The notes: generated by a model not told the origin, from the letters alone. 64,000 nucleotides of DNA from Brachybacterium ginsengisoli (GCF_002407065.1 NZ_CP023564.1:3100001-3164000), one strand, 5' to 3'. Positions 9,815 to 19,182 are shown, numbered from the stretch's first letter. Numbers and translations: made by a program.

Positions 9815-11173
9815 GTGCGGCTCCGACCCCACCATCCCCACCACTCCCCCGGGTTGTCCAGACGCCGGCTGCTCGGAGGTTCCGCGGCCGCCGTCGGCAC
9901 CGGGCTGCTGAGCTCCTGCGGCACAGGTTCGGGCGACGACGCCCCGCTCAGCTTCTGGAACTTCTACAGCCCGGCGCCCCAGCAGGACCCGAACCTCGTG
10001 GCCCAGTCCGACTGGTTCGCGACCGCGATCCGGCGGTGGAACTCCGCGAACCCGCGCCAGATCGAACCCGTGTACATGACGGGCGACCAGATGAACCAGC
10101 GCATGCCGGTCGCCTTCGCCTCCGGCGATGGACCGGACATCTTCCTCATCTCCCCCGGCGACTACCTGCGCTATGCCAACGGCGGAGTGCTCCAGGACCT
10201 CGCCCCTCACATGGAGCAGGAGGCGATCGACGACTACTTCCCGCAGGCGCTGGCGACCCGACGGAACGGCGACGGGATCTACGGCCTCCCCATGGAACAG
10301 GAGCCCCTGGCGCTGTTCTACGATCCGGATCTCCTGGAGTCCGCCGGCATCTCCCAAGGAGATCTCCCTGCGGACTGGGAGCAGCTCCTGGATCTGGGAG
10401 CCCGGCTCAGCACGGGGAACCAGACCGGCCTGGTGCTGGACGTCGATCCCGGCTACTACCAGAACTTCACCTTCTACCCATGGCTCTGGCAGACCGGCGG
10501 TGACGTCATCGACCCCGGGTCGCAGGCTCCGATCTTCGACGCCGACGGTCCGCGGGCAGCCCTGGACCTGTACGGCCGCGCCATCGCCAGCGGCGCGACG
10601 CCGCGCACGCGACCCGCCAACGGCGACATCGTCGGGGCGTTCTCCTCCCAGTTCGCCGCCTTCTGGCAGACGGGGGTCTGGGACGTCCAGAACCTGCTGC
10701 TCAACGCCCCGGACAAGAGCTTCGGCGTGATGCCGCTCCCGCCACCCCCGGGCGGCGAGAAGGTCACCGCGCTCGGCGGATGGGCGTGGTGCGTCAATGC
10801 TCGCGGGCGCGATCCGGAGGCGGCGGCGAGGTTCGTCGTCAGCGTCCTGGGCAGCATGGACGAGCAGTCCATCGCGCACAACGCGGCGTGGAACAGCCCC
10901 ACGATCAAGGGCAACATGCCCGCCAGGGCCTCCGTCGACGCCGCCCTCGATGCGGAGAACGCCTTCGACGACGAACGGTACCGGGTGTTCAGGGAGGACA
11001 TCCTCCCCACCGGTCGCGCCGAGCCGCGCTTCCCGCCGGTGGTCTACAAGGCGGTCTCCGATGCCCTGCAGGCCGTCCAGCTGGCCGGTGCGGACCCCGC
11101 CGAGGAGGCGGAGCGCGCGCAGGCTTCGCTCGAGGGATACCTGGAGACCTATCGAGGAGGGAGCCTGATATGA
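9815..11173 (+). CDS. ABC transporter sugar-binding lipoprotein (CUT1)
   Basis: 452 aa extracellular solute-binding protein family 1. The GTG start is preceded by AGGAGG at 7 nt. The N-terminus has a twin-arginine SRRRLLGG and a lipobox LLSSC, so it is an exported, lipid-anchored receptor. The body shows the usual FASGDGPDIFLISPGDYLRYANGG and GIYGLPMEQEPLALFYDPDLLE motifs of the family. The stop overlaps the next permease start (ATGA). It is the substrate receptor of the importer divergent from the GH172 operon. Confidence 0.92.
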   Translation: MRLRPHHPHHSPGLSRRRLLGGSAAAVGTGLLSSCGTGSGDDAPLSFWNFYSPAPQQDPNLVAQSDWFATAIRRWNSANPRQIEPVYMTGDQMNQRMPVAFASGDGPDIFLISPGDYLRYANGGVLQDLAPHMEQEAIDDYFPQALATRRNGDGIYGLPMEQEPLALFYDPDLLESAGISQGDLPADWEQLLDLGARLSTGNQTGLVLDVDPGYYQNFTFYPWLWQTGGDVIDPGSQAPIFDADGPRAALDLYGRAIASGATPRTRPANGDIVGAFSSQFAAFWQTGVWDVQNLLLNAPDKSFGVMPLPPPPGGEKVTALGGWAWCVNARGRDPEAAARFVVSVLGSMDEQSIAHNAAWNSPTIKGNMPARASVDAALDAENAFDDERYRVFREDILPTGRAEPRFPPVVYKAVSDALQAVQLAGADPAEEAERAQASLEGYLETYRGGSLI

Positions 11174-12126
11174 GCACTCAGGCCACGACGACCGCACCAC
11201 GACCGGCGACCGAGAGGTCCGAGCCGACCCGCCCGCAGCCCCTCGGCCGACGACAGCGGGAGACCCGAGCGGCGCTGCTGTTCCTGGCCCCGGACGCGCT
11301 CGGGCTGATCGTCTTCGTCGCACTGCCGATGCTGCTGTCCGTGGTCCTCGGGTTCTTCTGGATCGACGGATTCGGCAACGTCGACTTCATCGGCGTCGAC
11401 AACTACGTGCGCATGGCCCAGGACCCCCAGTTCTGGAACAGCGCTCGCGTCACCCTCATCTACCTCGTCGTGCTCGTCCCGCTCATCTTCGTCACCGGCC
11501 TGGGCCTCGCGCTGCTCGTGCAGCAGAAGTTCCCCACCGTCGGCTGGATCCGCAGCGCCCTGTTCATGCCCTACGTGGTCTCGATCGTCGTCGTCTCGAT
11601 GGTCTGGCAGTTCATGCTCACCGACCGCACCGGCGTGGTCGCGGCGGCGCTGGCCTGGATCCGGCTGGACGGCATCTCGTTCCTCGGCGACCCCCGTTTC
11701 GCCCTCGGCACGGTGATCGTCGTGACGATCTGGCTGCAGATGGGCTATTACATGATCATCTTCCTGGCCGGGCTGCAGGACATCCCCGGCGAGCTGTATG
11801 AGGCGGCCCGGATCGACGGGGCCCGCCCCTGGGCCAGGTTCCGCCGGATCACGCTCCCGCTGCTGGCGCCGACCAGCTTCTTCGTGCTTCTGACCTCGAT
11901 GGTCGCGGTGGTCACCGGCGGCCTGGACATGATCTTCGTCCTGACCAACGGCGGTCCGGCGAACTCCACGTCGCTGCTGATCTTCTACATCTACCAGCAG
12001 GCCTTCCTGTTCGGCGATCTGGGCTACGCGGCCGCCATCGGCTCCGTCCTGGTGGCGGTGCTGCTGATCATCTCCGCGGCGATGTTCGTCGTGACCCGAG
12101 GAGGACGGTTCACCCATGACGACTGA
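11170..12126 (+). CDS. CUT1 sugar ABC transporter permease (MalF type)
   Basis: 318 aa inner-membrane subunit with six predicted hydrophobic segments and the EAA loop GELYEAARIDGARPWARFRRITLPLL, which docks the ATPase. It overlaps the solute-binding gene by 4 nt and the next permease by 11 nt. No ATPase gene is present, as usual for actinobacterial CUT1 systems that share one MsiK-type ATPase encoded elsewhere. Confidence 0.93.
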   Translation: MSTQATTTAPRPATERSEPTRPQPLGRRQRETRAALLFLAPDALGLIVFVALPMLLSVVLGFFWIDGFGNVDFIGVDNYVRMAQDPQFWNSARVTLIYLVVLVPLIFVTGLGLALLVQQKFPTVGWIRSALFMPYVVSIVVVSMVWQFMLTDRTGVVAAALAWIRLDGISFLGDPRFALGTVIVVTIWLQMGYYMIIFLAGLQDIPGELYEAARIDGARPWARFRRITLPLLAPTSFFVLLTSMVAVVTGGLDMIFVLTNGGPANSTSLLIFYIYQQAFLFGDLGYAAAIGSVLVAVLLIISAAMFVVTRGGRFTHDD

Positions 12127-12994
12127 CACCACTGCTCTTGCGCCGACCACCGGCGCCGGGTCCTCCCAGCTTCGCCCCCGGCGACGGCGGCGCCCCGGCC
12201 GCTGGGGGCTCCTCGCCATCGGGGTGGTGCTGGCTCTGCTGACCGTCTTCCCGCTGGTCTGGATGGTGATGGGCTCGGTGAAGACTCCGGAGGAGGTCAA
12301 CTCGCCGTCGCTCATCCCGTCGACGGTGACCTTCGAGAACTACGTGTACGTGTTCTCCCAGGTCCCCTTCGCCCGCTACCTGTTCAACAGCTTCTTCATC
12401 TCGAGCGCCATCACCGTGCTCGCGCTGTGGTTCCACTCGATGGCGGCCTACGCGCTGGCGCGGCTGGACTTCCCGGGCCGCGAGCGGATCTTCCTCGCGA
12501 TCTTCGCGACGATGCTGGTCAGCGCTCCAGTGACCATCATCCCGACCTTCATCATCGTGCGCACTCTGGGAATGGTGGACAACTACGCGGGCCTCATCGT
12601 CCCCGCGATCTTCAACGCCTTCGGGATCTTCCTGCTGCGGCAGTTCTACATCTCGCTGCCGGACGAGCTGGAGGAGGCCGCCCTCGTGGACGGGGCGTCG
12701 TACTGGACCATCTACTGGCGGATCGTCCTGCCGCTGTCCCGGCCCATCCTGTCAGCGCTGGCGGTGTTCTTCTTCCTCGCGAACTGGAACTCGTTCGTCT
12801 GGCCGATGACGGTCACGTCGGATCCCCGGCTGCGGGTGGTCCAGCTCGGCATCCAGAGCTTCCAGCAGCAGTACGCGGCGGACTGGAACTACATCCTGGC
12901 GGCCTCGACCGTCGCGGCTCTGCCGACGCTCGCGATCTTCTTCGTCTTCCAGAAGCAGATCGTCGCCTCGATCAAGACCTCCGGGCTGAAGTAG
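12116..12994 (+). CDS. CUT1 sugar ABC transporter permease (MalG type)
   Basis: 292 aa second membrane subunit, with the EAA motif DELEEAALVDGASYWTIYWR and the MalG-type C-terminus (FFVFQKQIVASIKTSGLK). The Arg-rich N-terminus precedes TM1. The gene ends 14 nt before the end of the convergent GNAT gene, and I see no hairpin terminator in that short gap. It partners the preceding permease and lipoprotein to import the glycan fragments used by the GH172 operon. Confidence 0.93.
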   Translation: MTTDTTALAPTTGAGSSQLRPRRRRRPGRWGLLAIGVVLALLTVFPLVWMVMGSVKTPEEVNSPSLIPSTVTFENYVYVFSQVPFARYLFNSFFISSAITVLALWFHSMAAYALARLDFPGRERIFLAIFATMLVSAPVTIIPTFIIVRTLGMVDNYAGLIVPAIFNAFGIFLLRQFYISLPDELEEAALVDGASYWTIYWRIVLPLSRPILSALAVFFFLANWNSFVWPMTVTSDPRLRVVQLGIQSFQQQYAADWNYILAASTVAALPTLAIFFVFQKQIVASIKTSGLK

Positions 12995-13008
12995 ACCCGG
13001 CGGATCGC

Positions 13009-13416
13009 TCATATCCTCAGGATTCCCGCGGTGGTGCGCCGGAAGAGGCCATCGGCCATGTAGAAGTCGCCGAGGTCGGCCTCGAAGTCGACGTGCAGCC
13101 ACTCGACGTGGCTGGCCCGGCACCGCTCGATCGCGTGGAGCACCAGGGAGCGGCCGATGCCCGTGCCCTGGTGGCCGGGGCCGACGATGACGTCCAGCAG
13201 GAAGGCGTGGCGCCCGCCGTCGGTGATGACGTTGCAGAAGCCCACCAGCTCCTCGCCGCGGCGGGCGGTGACCCAGCCGAGGGAGTAGTGCTCGAGCCGC
13301 TCCGCCCAGGGCTCGAGCCCGCCGTCGCCGCCGAAGGCCGCCGCGTGCAGCGCGGAGACCTCGCGGTCGATGATCTCCTCGCGCCAGGCGAATCGGAGCG
13401 GCGGGTGCGGGTCCAT
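13009..13416 (-). CDS. GNAT-family N-acetyltransferase
   Basis: 135 aa single GNAT domain. The acetyl-CoA pyrophosphate loop is seen in VGPGHQGTGIGRSL (Q/RxxGxG/A form), preceded by the beta-strand HAFLLDVIV. The acceptor is unknown. It has no Shine-Dalgarno; CACACT stands exactly 6 nt before the ATG, so it may be transcribed as a leaderless mRNA of its own although it lies 60 nt downstream of the glycosidase gene on the same strand. Confidence 0.85.
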   Translation of the reverse strand: MDPHPPLRFAWREEIIDREVSALHAAAFGGDGGLEPWAERLEHYSLGWVTARRGEELVGFCNVITDGGRHAFLLDVIVGPGHQGTGIGRSLVLHAIERCRASHVEWLHVDFEADLGDFYMADGLFRRTTAGILRI

Positions 13417-13476
13417 TCCGACAGTGTGCCGGGAGTCGGCGCTCCGTGCGCGGGTTTCCCGTGGTTCGGTGCGCCC

Positions 13477-14339
13477 TCAGGGGCCGGGCTGGATCTGCAG
13501 CTCCCGGATGGTGAGCCCGCCGCGGCCCCAGCCGCCGCCGGTGATCCGCACGCGCCCGTCCGCCGGGTCGCCCACGATCTCGGCGCAGTGCTCGTCGAGG
13601 TCCACCTCGATCCGGCCGGAGTCCTCGAAGCGGCGCGGGTCCGTCGAGAAGTAGGCCAGGGTGCGGTCGTACTGGGTCGATTCGCAGACGAAGAGGATCC
13701 AGCCCTCCCCCGCCCGCACCACGAAGGGGGATTCCGTGGGACCGCCGACGGTTCCCGAGACGGTCGACTGGTACGCGACCTCCGGCTCGGACCAGGTCAG
13801 CAGGTCCTCGCTGGTGCGGACACCCACCTGGTGGAAGCCGCCCTCGGGAGCGGCGTTGCGCGTGTAGTACAGGAGCCAGCGCTCGCCGTCGTGGAGCACC
13901 ATCGGGTCGCGCGCGTCGAAGCCGTCCTCGAAGAGGATCTGCTCGTGCGGGGTCCAGGCGAACAGGTCATCGCTGGTCGCGACCGTCATCCGATAGGCGG
14001 TGTGGTCTGCGGTGCCGCCGGCGTAGAACATCCAGCAGCGGCCCTGATGCCGGACCACGTGAGGGGCCCACACGTGCGTCTCGCCGAGCTCGGTCCGCGC
14101 GGAGAGCACCGGATCGTGGATGGTCCAGTCCGAGCCGTCGAGGTCCGCGGCCGAGGCGTGGAGGAAGACCTTCTCATCCAGGGGATCCGCCGGCTCGGGG
14201 TGCCAGATCCCGAAGACGTGCCAGCGACCGTCGGACGCACGGATCAGGGTGTGGTCGTTGATGTACCAGGGCTCGGCGGCCGACGGGGGGGGGCGTCGAG
14301 CAGGCGGCGCTTGGCGCCGGGGATCAGGCGGACGGGCAT
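13477..14339 (-). CDS. GH43/GH32-like five-bladed beta-propeller glycosidase, apparent frameshift in G9 tract
   Basis: Secondary features of the furanosidase clan are visible: YINDHTLIRA (WxNDP-like first carboxylate), VWAPHVV, the RDP motif in ARDPMVL and a catalytic-Glu-like GGPTESPFVV. The best start is ATG 14339 (GGAAGG upstream), but reading from it shifts out of frame at nine consecutive G at 14285-14293. One added G (or two fewer) joins MPVRLIPGAKRRLLDAPP directly to SAAEPWYINDHT. An unbroken frame exists only from GTG 14367, which overlaps the preceding gene's stop and yields an unnatural Arg/Pro-rich start. Either a sequencing error, a real lesion or a phase-variable tract. No signal peptide. 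Confidence 0.7.
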
Positions 14340-14366
14340 GGGTCGACCCTTCCTCTCGTCTCGGCA

Positions 14367-15443
14367 CTATCGCCGGACGAGACCGAACCCGGGACTGCTC
14401 GGCAGCACGAGCCTCCCCTCCTCGAGCCGGTAGGCGGAGGTGTCGACGCCGTCGGTCGTGCCCGGCACGCCCTCGACCACGGGGACGCCGCCGAGACCGG
14501 CGGCGAGCTGGGCGGCGTAGAGGGTCTTCAGCGGATGGCCCCAGGCGTGCGGGGAGGCGAGCACCCCGAGCTCCCGCACCCGGGGCATCAGCTGCCGCCA
14601 GGCGGTGAAGCCGAAGGAGAGCACATCCATGAGCAGCACGTCGAGCAGGCCCTCAGCGGCGAGCTCGAGCACCGCGTCCGCGTCGGGGTCGAACTCCCCA
14701 TCGGCCACCAGCACCCCGGAGCCCGCCGCCAGCAGGTGCTCGCGCACGCGGCGCAGGCCGTCGGCCTGCTCGGCGAAGGGCTCCTCGATCCAGAACAGGT
14801 CGCAGTCCGCGGTCTCCTCGAGGAAGCGCACGGTCCGCTCCGGGGTGTAGCCGTCGTTCATGTCGACCAGGAGGCGCAGGTCCGGGTGCGCCTCCCGCAC
14901 GGCGCGGACCACCTCGAGGTCGCGGGCGAAGCCCTCCTCGGGCGCCATCCAGCGGTTGCCGCGACCGATCTTGAGCTTCAGGCCGCGGTAGCCGGCGCGG
15001 CGGTCGGCCTCGCAGGCGGAGAGCACGCCCTCGATCCCGCGCGGCGCATCGTCCGGATCGAGGTCGTCGAAGTAGATCGCGCCGGAGTAGCAGGCCACCT
15101 CGGCAGGTCCGTGATCGCCGAGCATCTGATGGACGGGCTGGTCCAGGAGGTGGCCGGCGAGGTCGTGCAGCGCGACGTCGAGCGGCAGCGCGGCGGGGTC
15201 GAGCACCCCGGACCCGGCGTCGAAGATCTCCTCGAGCGGGCGGCCCACGCAGGCCTGCAGATCGGGCTCGGGCCCCTCGTACATGCCCCAGCCCGTCGCG
15301 CCCGAGTCGGTGCGGACGCTCACGGCGAGCGCGGTGGGGCCGTCGCCGTGGGCGCCGAGGCGGGCGTTGCGGCCGATGGTGCGCGGGTATCGGCTGCGCA
15401 GCGGTGCGGAGGTCACCTCGATGAGGCGGTGGGTGCCGGTCAT
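14367..15443 (-). CDS. Enolase-superfamily (mandelate racemase/muconate lactonising) enzyme
   Basis: 358 aa. It has the KxK base motif GLKLKIGRG (K156, K158), metal-ligand DMND (D194, N196) and WIEEPF (E220/E221), a later ADGEFD, and the C-terminal SPHAWG where a histidine base often sits. Such enzymes abstract the proton alpha to a carboxylate, for example in acid-sugar dehydration or amino-acid epimerisation. It starts 17 nt after the XRE gene and is followed by the glycosidase gene. The specific substrate cannot be told; a sugar-acid dehydratase is plausible. Confidence 0.85.
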   Translation of the reverse strand: MTGTHRLIEVTSAPLRSRYPRTIGRNARLGAHGDGPTALAVSVRTDSGATGWGMYEGPEPDLQACVGRPLEEIFDAGSGVLDPAALPLDVALHDLAGHLLDQPVHQMLGDHGPAEVACYSGAIYFDDLDPDDAPRGIEGVLSACEADRRAGYRGLKLKIGRGNRWMAPEEGFARDLEVVRAVREAHPDLRLLVDMNDGYTPERTVRFLEETADCDLFWIEEPFAEQADGLRRVREHLLAAGSGVLVADGEFDPDADAVLELAAEGLLDVLLMDVLSFGFTAWRQLMPRVRELGVLASPHAWGHPLKTLYAAQLAAGLGGVPVVEGVPGTTDGVDTSAYRLEEGRLVLPSSPGFGLVRR

Positions 15444-15460
15444 GGCCTCAGCCTTGCCGC

Positions 15461-16045
15461 TCACACCGTCCGTGTCGAGGGGGCGGCGGAGCGCGAGAGC
15501 AGCGCGACGGAGAAGAACACGGCCGCCTGGCCCTCGCGGGCGCGGTACGAGTAGCCCCCTGCGGTGACGGTGCGGCCGGAGCCGCCGGCCTCGATCACCT
15601 GCACCCCCGAGTCGGTGACGATCTCGAGCGCGCCCTCGATGACGTGGAGCATGATCCCGGGGATCGGCACTCCGGCCCCGCCCTCGTAGACGTCCTCCCC
15701 CAGCAGCTTCCACTTCCAGGTCTCCACGGAGACGGCCTCGGTGTCCACCGCGTCCAGCAGCACGGCCCAGCTGCCGCCGTCGGTCGACCAGATCTCCACG
15801 CCGTCCGGGGCGTCGTCGGCCCCCACACCCATGAGGGCGGCGAAGGTGGTGCCCAGTCCCGCCGCGACACGGTCGAGGGTCGCGACGGAGGGGTTCGCCT
15901 GGCCGAGCTCGATCTGGGTGAGCATGCGGCGCGAGACCTCGCTGAGCTCGGCGAGCGCGCCGACGCTGAGGTCCTGCTCCTGCCTCGCGGCCCGGATGCG
16001 GTCGCCGAGCTGCTCGACCACCGCAGGGCGCATCCCACCGCTCAT
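15461..16045 (-). CDS. XRE-family regulator with C-terminal cupin
   Basis: 194 aa: HTH_3 domain at about 10-65 (LGDRIRAARQEQDLSVGALAELSEVSRRMLTQIE in two parts) and a cupin beta-barrel from about 90, with IPGIMLHVIEGALEIV. The ATG at 16045 has GGAGGA 7 nt upstream. It is divergent from an MFS gene over a 126-bp spacer carrying a repeated ACTATNTTGCGCA, its likely operator. The cupin probably senses a small ligand that the MFS protein exports or that the enolase operon metabolises. Confidence 0.9.
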   Translation of the reverse strand: MSGGMRPAVVEQLGDRIRAARQEQDLSVGALAELSEVSRRMLTQIELGQANPSVATLDRVAAGLGTTFAALMGVGADDAPDGVEIWSTDGGSWAVLLDAVDTEAVSVETWKWKLLGEDVYEGGAGVPIPGIMLHVIEGALEIVTDSGVQVIEAGGSGRTVTAGGYSYRAREGQAAVFFSVALLSRSAAPSTRTV

Positions 16046-16095
16046 GCCGGTCTCCTCCCAGTGCGTGGGTCGAAGCCTAGCGGCAGGTGATGGGA

Positions 16096-16136
16096 ACTAT
16101 ATTGCGCAACCCATCGAGTGCGCACTATGTTGCGCA
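16096..16136. promoter_or_regulatory. Direct-repeat operator between XRE-cupin and MFS genes
   Basis: ACTATATTGCGCA (16096-16108) and ACTATGTTGCGCA (16124-16136) are near-identical and 28 bp apart. Each contains a TTGCGCAA-like palindrome and a TATATT/TATGTT hexamer that could serve as a -10. In so GC-rich a chromosome the AT content and repetition are notable. Binding by the adjacent XRE regulator is inferred. Confidence 0.6.
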
Positions 16137-16171
16137 GTGGAGACATCGCCCCCGCCTTGAAGGAGGTCCCC

Positions 16172-17407
16172 ATGGCTGGACGCACCGCACTCGCCCGACC
16201 TGACAGGGCCCTGCTGCGCTGGTTCGGCTCCTACGGCACCTTCGCGATGCCGCAGGCCGCGGCGCCGATCGCCTTCTCCCTCATCGCCCTGCCGCTGACC
16301 GGCGATGCCTCGAGCGGCGCGGCGATGATGCTCGCGATGACGATCGCGCAGGTGCTCGGCGCCCTGCCGATCACCCGCCTGGGGCGCCGCTTCCCGCCGA
16401 TCCCCTTCCTGCGGGTGCTCATCGGCCTGCGCACCCTCGCCCTGGTGGGGATCGCCGTCCTCGCAGGGCTGGGCGCCCCCTTCCCGCTGGTCGTGGCCGG
16501 GGCGGCCCTCGCCGGACTGGTCAACGGCGCCGCCTACGGGAACCTGCGCGCCGTGCTGAACCACCTCGTGCCCGTCGGCCGCCTGCCGCGCGCCCTGGGC
16601 GTCGCCGCGACCCTCAACGAGGTCACCTTCGTGAGCTCCCCGGTGCTCGCCGCGGCGCTCGGCAGCTGGTCGCCGCAGGCCGCGGTCTGGGCGATGGTGG
16701 TGCTCGGCGCGGGGCCGATGCTGCTGCTCCCCCGCGTGGCGACCGCCACCGCGCCCGGCCCCGAGGAGCGTCGCACCCGGCTGCGCCTGAGCCCGATGAT
16801 CCTGCTGTGGCTGGTGTGCGGCGGGGCGAGCGCCGGATCGATCGCCGCGATCGAGATCGGTGCGGTGCCCCTCGCCGTGGGCTTCGGCATGCCGGCCGCC
16901 TGGGGCGTGCTCTTCCCCGTCGCGATCTGCGTGACCTCGATCCTCGGAGGGATCTGGGTGAGCATCCACAACCGGATGCCGCGGCGGCGCACCGTCCTCG
17001 CCTGGCTCGCCGTGACCGCGCTCGGCGTCGCGGCGGTGGGCTTCGGGCACTCCGTGGCCGCGACCGTGGTCGGCGCTGTGCTGGTCGGTGCCGTGCTGGC
17101 GCCCCTGGCCACCTACTACTCCCTCGTGCTCGACCACCTCGTGGCCCCCGCGCATCGGGCCGAGGTGTTCGCCCAGCTGCGCACCGCCAACGCGCTCGGG
17201 ATCATCACCTCCAGCGCGCTGCTGTCCCTGGCGAGCCTGCAGACCACCTTCCTGGTGGTGATCGCGCTGATGACCGCGGTGCTGCTGGTGACCGGTGTCG
17301 TGTTCACGGCGGGCTGGGTCGCGGCGCGGCGCCGCCGCCTGGCCCGGGAGGCCGCCGAGCGGCGCGCGCACGAGGGGTACGACCCCGCACGCGTGCCGCT
17401 CGGCTGA
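16172..17407 (+). CDS. MFS transporter
   Basis: 411 aa with about 12 hydrophobic segments and the loop 2-3 style basic motif (ITRLGRRFPPIPFLRVL). The ATG at 16172 is chosen because AAGGAGG lies 5 nt upstream; an upstream ATG at 16118 overlaps the operator repeat. The C-terminus is basic and cytoplasmic. It resembles small-molecule or drug/amino-acid exporters and is probably controlled by the divergent XRE-cupin protein. Substrate unknown. Confidence 0.85.
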   Translation: MAGRTALARPDRALLRWFGSYGTFAMPQAAAPIAFSLIALPLTGDASSGAAMMLAMTIAQVLGALPITRLGRRFPPIPFLRVLIGLRTLALVGIAVLAGLGAPFPLVVAGAALAGLVNGAAYGNLRAVLNHLVPVGRLPRALGVAATLNEVTFVSSPVLAAALGSWSPQAAVWAMVVLGAGPMLLLPRVATATAPGPEERRTRLRLSPMILLWLVCGGASAGSIAAIEIGAVPLAVGFGMPAAWGVLFPVAICVTSILGGIWVSIHNRMPRRRTVLAWLAVTALGVAAVGFGHSVAATVVGAVLVGAVLAPLATYYSLVLDHLVAPAHRAEVFAQLRTANALGIITSSALLSLASLQTTFLVVIALMTAVLLVTGVVFTAGWVAARRRRLAREAAERRAHEGYDPARVPLG

Positions 17408-17420
17408 GCCTCCGCGGCGC

Positions 17421-19169
17421 TCAGCGCAGCCCGTGCCCCAGCGGGTACGCCTCCCCGGTGCCATCGGACTCCGGGATCGGGACGGGCAGGACGCCCTTCG
17501 CCTTCACCTCGCCGGCGAGGACCTTCGCGAGCCCCCGCAGCGAGGCGTCCGCGTTGCCGTAGGTCGCGAGCGAGGCGGCGACCTCCCCCACGTGCACCAC
17601 GTCGTAGGGGTTGCGCAGCGCCGCATGCACCACGGGCCTGCCGGTCTCCACGAGCGCCCGGACCAGCGCCACCTGTGAGGCCGGGGTGCGGAACCCGGAG
17701 GCCGAGGTGAGCACGAGCACCGCGTCGACGTCCTGCGCCGAGGCGGCCGCCTGCTCCGGGGTCGCCCCCACGAGGGCCGTGGCCGGCAGGCCCAGCTCGC
17801 TGAGCGCCCCGGAGAGCACCTCGAGCTTCGCCGCGGTGCCGGATCCGGTGACCAGCACCGAGGTGCCGGGGGCGAGCGGGACGGCGTCCGCGTCGTCGGC
17901 GATCAGCGTGATCGCGTCGTCCGCGATCCGCTGGGCGGTCGCGACCGAGCGCTCCGTGCCGATCGCGGAGGCCGCCGCGGCGGGGTCCACGTGCACGCCG
18001 TCGAACAGGCCCCGCCTCAGCTTCTGGGCGAGGATGCGGCGCACCGACTCGTCCAGACGCTCCTCGGTGATCTCGCCGGCCGCGACGGCATCGCGCACGC
18101 CGCCGATCGCGACCACGAGGTCCGGCGGCATGAGCATCTGGTCGGCGCCGGCGAGGATCGCCTCGACCGGGACCCGGTCGTCGCCGAACAGGGTGCGCAC
18201 GCCCTCCATCGCGAGGGAGTCGGTGACCACGACGCCGTCGTAGCCGAGCTCCTCCCGCAGCAGGCCCGTGAGGATCGGGCGCGAGAGGGTCGCGGGCACG
18301 CCGGAGTCGTCCAGCGCGGGCACCACGATGTGCGCGGTCATGATCGCGTCCACGCCCTCCTCGATCGCCGCCACGAAGGGCGGGAGGTCCAGCGCCTCGA
18401 TCTCCTCGCGGGTGTGGTCGATGACCGGCAGCCCGATGTGGGAGTCGGTGGCGGTGTCGCCGTGGCCCGGGAAGTGCTTGGCCGCGGAGGAGCAGTCCGC
18501 GCCCTGCATGCCCGTGATCTGGGCGGCCGCGAGCCGGGCGACCGCCTGCGGGTCCGCGCCCAGGCTGCGCACCCCGATGACGGGGTTCTGCGCCTCGACG
18601 TTGACGTCCGCCACCGGGGAGAAGGCCTGATGGAGCCCTGCGGCGCGCATCTCGACACCCACGATCTCCCCTGCCTTGCGGGCGTGGGAGTGGGAGCCGG
18701 TGGCGCCGAGCGCCATCTGCCCGGGCAGGGCCGTGGCGGGGGCGGGCAGGCGGGTGACCACGCCGCGCTCCTCGTCGGCGCTGATCACGAGCGGGATCCC
18801 GCCGGCCTCGAGGGCGGCGTCCTGGGCGTCGTTGGCGAGGGTCGCGACCTGCTCGACGTCCTCGAGGTTCTCGCTCCACGCGAAGAGGATCAGCCCACCC
18901 ACGTGGTGGGTGCGGACGATCTCCGCGATGGTGTCCACGCCCGTGGTCGAGGTGTTCGAGGCGTGGGGCTGATCCGCGCGGGAGCCGTAGCCGACGGCCA
19001 CGAAGAGCTGGCCGATCTTCTGCTCGAGGGTCATGCCCGCGAGCAGCTCCTCGAGGCGGGAGTCCCCGGCCGGGCCCTTCGCCTGGGCGACGGCGGGCAC
19101 GGAGAGGGCGGCGCCGAGGCCGCCGAGCGCGGTCGCGGTGAAGGCGCGACGGCTGAGAGGGGTGGTCAT
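17421..19169 (-). CDS. nagZ: Secreted GH3 beta-N-acetylglucosaminidase, NagZ-like
   Basis: 582 aa. It starts with a Tat-type signal (LSRRAFTATALGG, cleavage likely after AQA at 30). The GH3 N-terminal barrel has KHFPGHGDTATDSH (231-244), the Asp-His acid/base pair typical of NagZ, and nucleophile D317 in VVTDSLAMEG; a GH3 C-terminal domain follows, as in the two-domain Bacillus NagZ. It should remove GlcNAc from peptidoglycan fragments outside the cytoplasm. It lies 13 nt downstream of the NamZ-like gene, with AGGAG before the start, so the two are one operon. Confidence 0.9.
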   Translation of the reverse strand: MTTPLSRRAFTATALGGLGAALSVPAVAQAKGPAGDSRLEELLAGMTLEQKIGQLFVAVGYGSRADQPHASNTSTTGVDTIAEIVRTHHVGGLILFAWSENLEDVEQVATLANDAQDAALEAGGIPLVISADEERGVVTRLPAPATALPGQMALGATGSHSHARKAGEIVGVEMRAAGLHQAFSPVADVNVEAQNPVIGVRSLGADPQAVARLAAAQITGMQGADCSSAAKHFPGHGDTATDSHIGLPVIDHTREEIEALDLPPFVAAIEEGVDAIMTAHIVVPALDDSGVPATLSRPILTGLLREELGYDGVVVTDSLAMEGVRTLFGDDRVPVEAILAGADQMLMPPDLVVAIGGVRDAVAAGEITEERLDESVRRILAQKLRRGLFDGVHVDPAAAASAIGTERSVATAQRIADDAITLIADDADAVPLAPGTSVLVTGSGTAAKLEVLSGALSELGLPATALVGATPEQAAASAQDVDAVLVLTSASGFRTPASQVALVRALVETGRPVVHAALRNPYDVVHVGEVAASLATYGNADASLRGLAKVLAGEVKAKGVLPVPIPESDGTGEAYPLGHGLR

Positions 19170-19182
19170 GGTGTGCTCCTGC

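Noticed and set aside
9815-12994. The three CUT1 importers as recent duplicates of one another
   Set aside because: Gene order differs (receptor first at 9815 and 54454, receptor last at 61212), receptors have different N-termini and motif sequences, and regulators belong to three families.
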